From the NCBI GenBank assembly GCA_003161205.1, contig PMOU01000084.1:4653-10402 (forward strand): DNA of 5,750 bases, given 5' to 3'. Below the pieces are notes generated by a model that searched no databases, had not been told where the DNA came from, and saw only the letters and a list, made by a program, of their open reading frames with translations. How positions within the stretch are numbered: position 1 is the stretch's first letter; each line of letters opens with the position of its first letter. Made by a program: the position numbers and the translations under genes. Source of the DNA: Actinomycetota bacterium (GTDB lineage: Bacteria > Actinomycetota > Actinomycetes > Streptosporangiales > Streptosporangiaceae). Below, one piece after another: positions 1-4,759 of this stretch.

Positions 1-72
1 ATCACCGGGTACGCGATCCCGATCAACACGGCGCTCGCAGTCGCGCGGCAGATAGCTGACGGTCACTCTTAG
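1..72 (+). CDS. Trypsin/HtrA-like (S1C) serine protease, C-terminal end only
   Basis: Seen: frame 1 is open from the window edge to a TAG at 70-72 and encodes 23 residues beginning ITGYAIPINTALAVA. The GYAIPIN-x-A-L stretch matches the last beta strand and following linker of the protease domain in HtrA/DegP-like S1C proteases, where G(F/Y)AIPI is strongly conserved. Known for the family: secreted or membrane-anchored proteases that cut damaged or surface proteins using a His-Asp-Ser triad; most continue into a C-terminal PDZ domain. Odd: this one stops about eight residues past that strand, so it has no PDZ domain, and no other frame downstream encodes one. The triad and N terminus lie outside the window. 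It converges with the GDT1-like gene. The call rests on one short motif. Confidence 0.6.
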   Translation: MTGYAIPINTALAVARQIADGHS

Positions 73-85
73 CAGTGAGAAAGCG

Positions 86-114
86 GAACACCAGGCGGGC
101 GGCGCGCCCAGTTC
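86..114. terminator. Possible bidirectional hairpin between convergent genes
   Basis: Between the protease stop (72) and the GDT1-like stop (129), GGCG at 94-97 can pair with CGCC at 105-108, or alternatively GGGC at 97-100 with GCCC at 106-109. GAAC at 86-89 can pair with GTTC at 111-114 as an outer stem. The position between two converging genes fits a shared terminator. There is no U-rich tail, the stems are short, and GC-rich DNA makes such pairings common, so this is weak. Confidence 0.3.
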
Positions 115-128
115 TCCGGCCAGCGCCG

Positions 129-710
129 TTACCGGAGGGCCTCGACCAGGGTGAAGCCGGCCATGACGACCATCAGCAACGCGGCTAGGCGGGTGATCCA
201 CCGCACCGGAAGGAGCTGCGCCAGCTTTTGCCCTCCGGTGAGGGCTAGGGCCGTCACCGCCCACAGTGCCAGCACGCTCCCGATGGCCACCGGCACCGGA
301 TCGTGGTACCTGGCGGCCAGGTTCGCGATCATGATGTCTGACAGGTCACCGAGTTCAGCCAGGAGGATCACCCCGAAAGAGGTCGTCGCCACGGCCCAGA
401 ACCCGGCGGCGCTGGCCTTCCGCAGGGCTTCGTCGTCGTCATCATCGTCCGCGCGCAGCACCAGTACGGCGCCGATCAGGAACACCGCGGCCACCGCGAA
501 TTGCACGATCCGGTGCGGGAGCAGGCCGAGAAGGCTGCCGAAGGTAACCGCCAGCACGACGTGCACCGCGAACGCCGTCGCCGCCCCGGCGAGCACCCAG
601 CCCGGCCGGTACCGGGTGCCGAGCACAAAACTTGCCAGCCCCGAGTTGTCCGGCAATTCGGCGACGAATATCGTCCCGAAACAGATCCCGAAAATGAGCA
701 AGCCCGCCAC
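129..710 (-). CDS. GDT1/TMEM165 (UPF0016) family membrane protein, probable Mn2+/divalent cation exporter
   Basis: A 193-residue integral membrane protein with six likely helices in two homologous halves. Each half carries the family signature in altered form: E18-L-P-D21-N-S in helix 1 and E119-L-G-D122-L-S-D in the second half; the general family consensus is E-x-G-D-(K/R)-(T/S). Helix 1 (FVAEL...LASFVLGTRY) and the LAARYHDP stretch at 131-138 are typical of actinobacterial members. Known for the family: export of Mn2+, or Ca2+/Mn2+ exchange with H+, using the acidic residues of both motifs. Odd: N22 replaces the usual Lys/Arg, and the cytoplasmic loop between the halves holds six consecutive Asp and a Glu (88-94). 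The GTG start at 710 follows AGGTGA by four bases. It lies 15 bases after the NRAMP-like gene and should share its transcript. The family is secure; the ion is inferred. Confidence 0.88.
   Translation of the reverse strand: MAGLLIFGICFGTIFVAELPDNSGLASFVLGTRYRPGWVLAGAATAFAVHVVLAVTFGSLLGLLPHRIVQFAVAAVFLIGAVLVLRADDDDDDEALRKASAAGFWAVATTSFGVILLAELGDLSDIMIANLAARYHDPVPVAIGSVLALWAVTALALTGGQKLAQLLPVRWITRLAALLMVVMAGFTLVEALR
430..447. repeat. Trinucleotide run encoding the poly-Asp loop
   Basis: A run of TCG/TCA triplets on the plus strand reads as GAC/GAT codons on the minus strand and encodes the acidic loop of the GDT1-like protein. It mixes both Asp codons, which suggests selection for the residues rather than a fresh slippage expansion. 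Copy number could still vary between strains without shifting the frame. Confidence 0.6.
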
Positions 711-714
711 GTAA

Positions 715-720
715 TCACCT
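715..720 (-). promoter_or_regulatory. Ribosome binding site of the GDT1-like gene
   Basis: AGGTGA reads on the minus strand from 720 to 715, four bases before GTG at 710-708 and just after the stop codon (728-726) of the upstream transporter gene. It fixes the GTG start and supports co-transcription. Confidence 0.7.
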
Positions 721-725
721 ATCAG

Positions 726-2432
726 TCAGTGTGCCGTGACCTGGATGAGCTTGACCACCATGATGACGATCGCGAAGACGATGTAACCGCGCAGCGCCAG
801 CAGGCCGATCTTGCGCGACATGCTGAGGACAGGCCGCTCCAGGAGGTGGATCGGCGGGGTCCGCCACGAGACCCGGCGCTCCCTGAGGGTCGCGCGCCAC
901 TCGGCGCGATTCATCCCGGCCGGATGCCTGTTGCTGGCTGGGTCCAGGGCCTCGTCCTCGTTCGGGGCGGACCGGAACCGCAACAGCAGGACCGCGGCGA
1001 TCACCCCGAGGACTGTGCAGGCACCGAGGCCGATGAAGGACTGCTTCAGCGTAATGACCGGCCAGAAGGTAGTGACGAGTGGTGCCAGCGAGAAGGTGAG
1101 CACAACCCAGGCGACGATACCGCTGATCCAGTTCTGCACCCTGGTATTGCTCCACGGTCCGAGCACCGGCTTGTCGTTGGCGAGCAGGATCAAGAAGACC
1201 AGGGCCGATGGCAGCAGGATGCCGTTGAGCGCCTCCACGCCGTTGATGACCACACCCAGGTCGTTGCCCCAGGCCAGCGTCATCACGGCGGACAGCCCGA
1301 TGAGGATCGCGTACAGTCCGTAGAACCACGGTGCCTGGCTCATCTTCCAGTGCAGCGAATGCCGCATCTTCGGGTATACGTCGCCCACCGTGTAGGCGGT
1401 GGTCAGGGCGGTCAGGTTGGCGCCGATCAGGGAGCCGTCGAGCGCGGCAATGGCCAGCAGGTCGCCGACGCCGTGGCCGGCGTAGTGCTGCAGTGCGGCG
1501 AACGTGTCGCTCAGGTCGTTGAAGTTGCCGAAGGCATGGGTGTGCTTCAGGCCGAAGGCGCAGGCGGTCATGATCACGACCGCGCCGACCACCTCGATGG
1601 CGACGCCGAGGCCGGTGTCGAGGCGCTCGTAGTTCAGCCAGCGCGGGGTGATGCGCTTGTCGACCACGTTGGACTGCTGGAAGAACAGCTGCCACGGCTC
1701 TATGGTGGTGCCCACCACGGCGACGACCAGCAGCAGCAGGGTCGCGTTCAGCCCGCCGGGCATGCTCGGGACCACGCCCGCGAAGGTCGTGGTGGCACTG
1801 GAGTGGACGAAGTACACCATCGGGAACGTCACGAAGTTCGCGATCACCAGGAAGATCAGGAACCGCTCCCAATACCGGTAGGTCCCGCCGGCCATGACCG
1901 CGTAGAGCAGAATCGCCGCCGAAACCACAGCCCAGAAATTGGACATACCGAAGAACGACAGCGACTGCTCGACACCGATGAACTCAACGACGATGGTAAC
2001 CGCGTTGATGGCAAACAGATCGACGACGGAGAAGGTTCCCCAGAATTTCCCGAACCGGGAATAGATGAGTTTGCCGTGCCCGACGCCGGAGACGGCGCCC
2101 AGTCGCACCACCATTTCCTGGCAGACGTAGAGGATCGGGAACAGCAGCACCAGGGTCCAGAGCAGCTTCATGCCGTAGTCCTGGCCCATCTGGGCATAGA
2201 CGGAGACGCCACCCGCGTCGTTCCCGCCGCCCATCACGATAAGCCCGGGACCGATGATGACCAGGAACAGCCTAAGCCTGCGCTTCCAGGACCTTGTATT
2301 TCCCGTCTCACTTCTTTTCAGGGTGCCGAGCGCGCCGACGATATCGCCCACATGCTGTGGGTCGAGTACCGCGGGACCGTCGGATCCCGGCGCTATTTTG
2401 GGCGCAGAAGTATCCGAGTTGCCGATAGCCAA
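726..2432 (-). CDS. NRAMP-superfamily divalent metal transporter, NRAMP-related magnesium transporter (NRMT) type
   Basis: From the TTG at 2432 the protein has 568 residues: a hydrophilic N terminus (1-50, with HVGDIVGALGTLK at 27-39), a LeuT-fold core of about 11 helices (roughly 54-485), a basic cytoplasmic stretch (485-540) and one last helix (about 542-562). Helix 1 starts PGLIVMGGGN and aligns with the classical PGFLVAVAYI-DPGN motif, giving D72-A-G-G in place of DPGN. Helix 6 reads G241-T-T-I-E245-P-W-Q in place of GATVMPHN, so the metal-binding Met becomes Glu and the His becomes Trp. Known: classical NRAMPs import Mn2+/Fe2+ with protons and use that Asp, Asn and Met; members lacking the Met include the NRMT branch shown to import Mg2+. 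Inferred: Mg2+, possibly with Mn2+, is the likely cargo. First gene of the operon with the GDT1-like gene. The in-frame GTG at 2492 lies inside the promoter and is not used. Confidence 0.9.
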   Translation of the reverse strand: MAIGNSDTSAPKIAPGSDGPAVLDPQHVGDIVGALGTLKRSETGNTRSWKRRLRLFLVIIGPGLIVMGGGNDAGGVSVYAQMGQDYGMKLLWTLVLLFPILYVCQEMVVRLGAVSGVGHGKLIYSRFGKFWGTFSVVDLFAINAVTIVVEFIGVEQSLSFFGMSNFWAVVSAAILLYAVMAGGTYRYWERFLIFLVIANFVTFPMVYFVHSSATTTFAGVVPSMPGGLNATLLLLVVAVVGTTIEPWQLFFQQSNVVDKRITPRWLNYERLDTGLGVAIEVVGAVVIMTACAFGLKHTHAFGNFNDLSDTFAALQHYAGHGVGDLLAIAALDGSLIGANLTALTTAYTVGDVYPKMRHSLHWKMSQAPWFYGLYAILIGLSAVMTLAWGNDLGVVINGVEALNGILLPSALVFLILLANDKPVLGPWSNTRVQNWISGIVAWVVLTFSLAPLVTTFWPVITLKQSFIGLGACTVLGVIAAVLLLRFRSAPNEDEALDPASNRHPAGMNRAEWRATLRERRVSWRTPPIHLLERPVLSMSRKIGLLALRGYIVFAIVIMVVKLIQVTAH

Positions 2433-2438
2433 TGTGCA

Positions 2439-2445
2439 CCTCTCC
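2439..2445 (-). promoter_or_regulatory. Ribosome binding site fixing the TTG start of the NRAMP-like gene
   Basis: GGAGAGG on the minus strand (2445 to 2439) lies six bases before TTG at 2432-2430. It is a strong Shine-Dalgarno match with near-ideal spacing, whereas the in-frame GTG 60 bases upstream has none and overlaps the promoter spacer. Confidence 0.8.
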
Positions 2446-2473
2446 AGGCTGTGGACCTGCTCAGCCACAGCCG

Positions 2474-2502
2474 AACATAAATTAGCTCGCACTGGCTGTC
2501 AA
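2474..2502 (-). promoter_or_regulatory. Primary sigma-factor promoter of the NRAMP-like/GDT1-like operon
   Basis: On the minus strand TTGACA (2502 to 2497) is a perfect -35 hexamer. It is followed by a 17-base spacer and TATGTT (2479 to 2474) as the -10. Transcription should start near 2467, giving a leader of about 35 bases that contains the ribosome binding site. The leader is too short for an M-box or yybP-ykoY metal riboswitch, so control, if any, should act on DNA at the promoter. Near-consensus promoters are uncommon in GC-rich actinobacteria and suggest strong expression when not repressed. Confidence 0.8.
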
Positions 2503-2525
2503 CGGGTTTGGGTGAATCTACGACA

Positions 2526-2543
2526 ACCTTAATACTTTAGGGT
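2526..2543. promoter_or_regulatory. Operator-like palindrome upstream of the NRAMP-like promoter
   Basis: ACCTTAATA/CTTTAGGGT forms an inverted repeat with six of nine positions paired (ACC-TAA ... TTA-GGT). It lies 24 bases upstream of the -35 box, around -59 to -76 for the minus-strand operon. Size and AT-rich core suit a dimeric regulator such as a DtxR/MntR or Fur family member, but it does not match a consensus I can state with certainty. An upstream position suits an activator better than a simple repressor. Directly beside it, GGGT at 2540-2543 pairs with ACCC at 2547-2550. Confidence 0.35.
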
Positions 2544-2667
2544 GAGACCCACGGCAATGCATCCGAATCGCGCCATGAACTGCATGTTGTAATACGTGTT
2601 TCACTTTCCAGGCGCCCCTTCGCAGGAAACAGGTATTGCGTATTCATGGTCGCCCTGCTCACGCGAT

Positions 2668-2706
2668 GCCGACGTGCCTGGCGAGGTTTCTCGCGGCTCT
2701 CGGCAC
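2668..2706. repeat. Nested inverted repeat (possible RNA hairpin)
   Basis: GCGAG at 2681-2685 and CTCGC at 2690-2694 form a perfect five-base stem with a GTTT loop on the plus strand. Outside it, GTGCC at 2674-2678 can pair with GGCAC at 2702-2706, or GCCGA at 2668-2672 with TCGGC at 2700-2704. These two outer pairings exclude each other. No promoter or U-tract is clearly linked, so a function as terminator or small RNA is unproven. Confidence 0.3.
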
Positions 2707-2805
2707 CACTCGTCACGCAAAAAACAACAGTCAGGCACTCAGCGTAAAAACGTGACGGTAATGCAAGGTAATCCACGCTGTGCCACTCCGCGAAGCCTTA
2801 CGAGG

Positions 2806-2821
2806 TTGGAACACGGTCCAA
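2806..2821. promoter_or_regulatory. Palindrome in the -35 region of the CadD-like gene
   Basis: TTGGAACACGGTCCAA is an inverted repeat with six of eight positions paired (TTGGA-C ... G-TCCAA). It spans about -46 to -31 relative to the likely start of transcription at 2852, where a recognisable -35 hexamer is missing. Inferred: a binding site for a dimeric metal-responsive regulator (ArsR/SmtB or similar) that controls the transporter gene. Confidence 0.4.
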
Positions 2822-2839
2822 AGTTCCTCGACGGGTGGC

Positions 2840-2845
2840 TAGGGT
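2840..2845 (+). promoter_or_regulatory. -10 box of a probable leaderless transcript (CadD-like gene)
   Basis: TAGGGT fits the actinobacterial TANNNT -10 pattern and ends six bases before the GTG start at 2852. That spacing puts the first transcribed base at or next to the start codon. The only Shine-Dalgarno-like bases (GGGTGG, 2842-2847) overlap this box, so a leaderless mRNA is a good alternative to a normal leader. The -35 is poor. Confidence 0.45.
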
Positions 2846-2851
2846 GGCCCG

Positions 2852-3448
2852 GTGAGCTTGCTGCTGATCCAGGTCGCGACCATAATGGCCCTGTTCGCGG
2901 GGACCAACGTCGATGACATGGTCATTATCTCCCTGCTGAGCGCGTCCGCACGGGCGGGTCGGCCGCCAACGAACTGGCAGATATGGGCCGGGCAGTACGT
3001 GGGCTTCGGCGTGCTCATCGGCGCATCGCTGGCGCTGGGCCGGGGCCTCGCGCTGGCGCCGGAGCGTTTCCTGTGGGTGCTCGCCCTCATCCCGTTCGGA
3101 GTCGGCGCCTTCGGCCTCGCGAAGGTGATCCGCTCGCGGCGCCGCGGCGAGGAGGCGAAGGGCCCCTCTCCTACCGCCGGAATGTACGGCGTCGCCGCGA
3201 TCACGATCATCGACGGCGGCGATGACCTCGCCGCGTACACGCCGTTTTACGCCACGATCCACACGGGCGAGATTGTGGTCAGCATCGCGGTCTTCGCGGT
3301 GATCATCGGGATATGGTGCCTGATAGGCCGCCAGATCTCCCGCTACAAGCGGGTCGCCGAGGTCATCGACGATTACGGTGACTGGATCCTCCCGGTGACC
3401 ATGATGCTCCTCGGCCTCTACGTCCTCGGCGAGACCCTCCACTTCTGA
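2852..3448 (+). CDS. CadD-type cadmium-resistance transporter family protein
   Basis: A 198-residue membrane protein with about six helices in a two-part layout: 4-30, 42-62 and 70-93, a basic loop at 92-103 (RSRRRGEEAK), then 112-135, 139-160 and 176-194. Helix 1 contains F15-A-G-T-N19-V-D21-D22, the signature of the CadD/LysE-superfamily cadmium-resistance family. AGQYVGFG at 46-53 and I-D-G-G-D-D-L-A-A-Y-T-P at 120-131 match the conserved second and fourth segments. Family members usually have about 190-220 residues, so it is full length. Known: CadD proteins confer low-level Cd2+ resistance, presumably by efflux, and are often under an ArsR/SmtB-type repressor; no such regulator gene lies here. 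Odd: the second-half motif has D-G-G-D-D where N-G-G-D-N is common. It diverges from the NRAMP/GDT1 operon. Family call firm; substrate inferred. Confidence 0.85.
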   Translation: MSLLLIQVATIMALFAGTNVDDMVIISLLSASARAGRPPTNWQIWAGQYVGFGVLIGASLALGRGLALAPERFLWVLALIPFGVGAFGLAKVIRSRRRGEEAKGPSPTAGMYGVAAITIIDGGDDLAAYTPFYATIHTGEIVVSIAVFAVIIGIWCLIGRQISRYKRVAEVIDDYGDWILPVTMMLLGLYVLGETLHF

Positions 3449-3458
3449 CCGCTTCCGC

Positions 3459-3480
3459 CGGGCCAGGCTGCCTCGGCCCG
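3459..3480. terminator. GC-rich hairpin after the CadD-like gene
   Basis: CGGGCCAGG at 3459-3467 pairs with CCT at 3471-3473 and GGCCCG at 3475-3480, with a CTG loop and one bulged C at 3474: nine base pairs starting 10 bases after the stop codon. A smaller hairpin follows (CGCCA 3492-3496, TGGCG 3504-3508). No U-tract is present, as is common for actinobacterial terminators. Lying between convergent genes, it could serve both. Confidence 0.5.
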
Positions 3481-3534
3481 CTCAGGCACATCGCCACGGC
3501 CACTGGCGAAAGCCCCGCGGCGTGTGCCCGGCCG

Positions 3535-4635
3535 TTACATGCGGGTGCCGGCCAGGGTGGCGGGCTCGCGGAGGGAGGCGTGGGCGAATTCGGCTATGCC
3601 CTCGGCGAAGCGGATCTGGGCGCGGAAACCGAGGTCAGCGGCGGCGGCGGGGGAGGCCACGATGTGCCTGACGTCGCCGAGGCGGAAGTCGCCGGTCACG
3701 ACGGGCTCGATGCGGCCGAACGCGGCCGCCAGCGTGCTGGCCATCTCGCCGACCGTGTGCGGCTCGCCGCTGGCCACGTTGTAACAGCGCAACGCCCCGG
3801 TGTCCGCGCCGGGGTGTCCGTCCGCTGCCGCGACCGCGCGGTCCACCGCTTCGAGGGCGAGCAGGTTGGCGTGGGCTACGTCGCGGACGTGCACGAAGTC
3901 GCGGCGCTGGCCGCCATCTTCGAACACGCGCGGCGGGACCCCGTTCTCCAGGCAGGAACGGAAGATCGCGGCGACACCCGAGTACGGCGTGTCGCGGGGC
4001 ATCCGCGGACCGTACACGTTGTGGTAGCGCAGCCCGACCGCCGCGCCGCCGGTCAGCCGGGCCCAGCTGGCGGAGAAGTGCTCCTGCGCCACCTTGCTCG
4101 CGGCGTAGGCGTTGCGCGGATCCAGCGGCGCGTCCTCGCCGACCGTCGTGGTGGTCAGCGGCTGCGAGCACTCCGGGCAGCGCGGCTCGAAGCGGCCCGC
4201 GGCCAGGTCACCCGGCTCGCGGGGCACGGGCCGGACCCGTCCGTGCGCCGCGCAGTCGTACGCCCCCTCGCCGTAGACGACCATCGAGGACGCGAAGACC
4301 AGCCGGGGTATGCCGTGACGGCCCATGGCCTCGAGCAGCACCGCGGTGCCGGTGACGTTGACGTCCGCGTAGGCGGGCAGGTCGGAAAGGTCCACCCCGA
4401 GGCCGACCAGGGCGGCCTGGTGGCACACCGCGTCGATCCCGGCCAGTGCCTCGTTCACCACCGCGGGGTCGCGCACGTCACCCACGACGAGCTCGTCGCA
4501 GACGTGCTCTGGCCTGCCATTGTGCACGGCGGGCGTGAGGGAATCCAGGCCGCGGACCTGATGGCCTGCCGCCTGCATGGTTTCCGCGATGTGCGAGCCG
4601 ATGAAGCCGGCCGCACCGGTGACGAGAACGCGCAT
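3535..4635 (-). CDS. NAD-dependent nucleotide-sugar epimerase/dehydratase (extended SDR), dTDP-L-rhamnose 4-epimerase-like
   Basis: A 366-residue soluble enzyme from the ATG at 4635. The Rossmann motif G7-A-A-G10-F-I-G13 begins at residue 7, as is normal; D31 at the end of strand 2 indicates NAD(H). Catalytic residues are S116/S117 (ASSMVVYG) and Y177-x3-K181 (AYAASK), followed by R203-Y-H-N-V-Y-G-P and the RDFVHVRDV substrate-loop motif at 245-253. Between S117 and Y177 is an insertion (about 124-170) with C128-x2-H131 and C153-x2-C156, as I recall from dTDP-L-rhamnose 4-epimerases and related actinobacterial SDRs; it could bind zinc. Known: such enzymes interconvert dTDP- or UDP-sugars at C4 via a keto intermediate. 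It diverges from two transferase genes. An upstream in-frame GTG (4677) would add 14 residues without family support; the ribosome binding site (GAGG, 4641-4638) is weak and close. The exact sugar is uncertain. Confidence 0.85.
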   Translation of the reverse strand: MRVLVTGAAGFIGSHIAETMQAAGHQVRGLDSLTPAVHNGRPEHVCDELVVGDVRDPAVVNEALAGIDAVCHQAALVGLGVDLSDLPAYADVNVTGTAVLLEAMGRHGIPRLVFASSMVVYGEGAYDCAAHGRVRPVPREPGDLAAGRFEPRCPECSQPLTTTTVGEDAPLDPRNAYAASKVAQEHFSASWARLTGGAAVGLRYHNVYGPRMPRDTPYSGVAAIFRSCLENGVPPRVFEDGGQRRDFVHVRDVAHANLLALEAVDRAVAAADGHPGADTGALRCYNVASGEPHTVGEMASTLAAAFGRIEPVVTGDFRLGDVRHIVASPAAAADLGFRAQIRFAEGIAEFAHASLREPATLAGTRM

Positions 4636-4708
4636 GACCTCAGCGAACCACGCAAATCGCGCCGAACGCACCCTCACCCGATACCGTCACAGGTTCGTAA
4701 GGCCCGAT

Positions 4709-4740
4709 CGGCCGCTTTCGGGACCTCATTCAGCGGCCGC
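4709..4740. repeat. Inverted repeat between divergent epimerase and glycosyltransferase genes
   Basis: CGGCCGC at 4709-4715 and GCGGCCG at 4733-4739 are perfect reverse complements 17 bases apart. Each arm contains the self-complementary CGGCCG. The pair brackets the place where the -35 of the glycosyltransferase promoter should lie, so an operator is conceivable. Seven-base GC-only repeats also arise by chance in such DNA. Confidence 0.3.
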
Positions 4741-4745
4741 GCAAG

Positions 4746-4751
4746 TACTGT
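4746..4751 (+). promoter_or_regulatory. -10 box of a probable leaderless transcript (glycosyltransferase)
   Basis: TACTGT fits TANNNT and ends eight bases before the ATG at 4760, so transcription should begin at or within a base or two of the start codon. No Shine-Dalgarno sequence precedes this ATG. No clear -35 is seen 17 bases upstream. Confidence 0.45.
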
Positions 4752-4759
4752 CGGGCGCC

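Larger units (their letters stand above)
2503..2839. other. Intergenic control region between divergent metal-transporter genes
   Basis: This stretch of 337 bases holds no convincing gene. The open frames across it (2537-2776 minus, 2596-2916 plus) have Cys-, Ser- and Arg-rich translations without family features, and neither has a good ribosome binding site. The DNA is visibly less GC-rich than both neighbours and has A-runs at 2717-2723 and 2746-2750. It contains a metal-box-like palindrome (2526-2543), a nested hairpin (2668-2706), an inverted repeat CGTCACG/CGTGACG (2711-2717, 2751-2757), GGTAAT twice in helical phase (2757-2772) and a second palindrome (2806-2821). It separates the promoters of the minus-strand NRAMP/GDT1 operon and the plus-strand CadD-like gene, so it is the natural place for their regulators. 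I see no known riboswitch in it. Confidence 0.6.

Noticed and set aside
501..2480. Plus-strand open frame of 659 codons opposite the NRAMP-like gene
   Set aside because: It is rich in Asp, His, Gln, Arg and Gly with no domain-like pattern, and lies exactly antisense to a well-supported transporter; long antisense frames are usual in high-GC DNA.
2433..2850. M-box or yybP-ykoY metal riboswitch upstream of the transporter genes
   Set aside because: I looked for these because such transporters often have them. The leader after the likely promoter is only about 35 bases, the conserved core sequences are absent on either strand, and the CadD-like gene appears leaderless.
2537..2916. Two short open frames in the intergenic region (2537-2776 minus, 2596-2916 plus)
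   Set aside because: Neither has a convincing ribosome binding site, hydrophobic core or family resemblance, and the plus-strand frame overlaps the start of the CadD-like gene in another frame.
2798..3442. Minus-strand open frames opposite the CadD-like gene
   Set aside because: Their translations are charged, low-complexity and antisense to a clear membrane-protein family match.
4636..4677. Fourteen-residue N-terminal extension of the epimerase from GTG at 4677
   Set aside because: The Rossmann motif already starts six residues after the ATG at 4635, as in the family, and no clear ribosome site or -10 box supports the upstream GTG.
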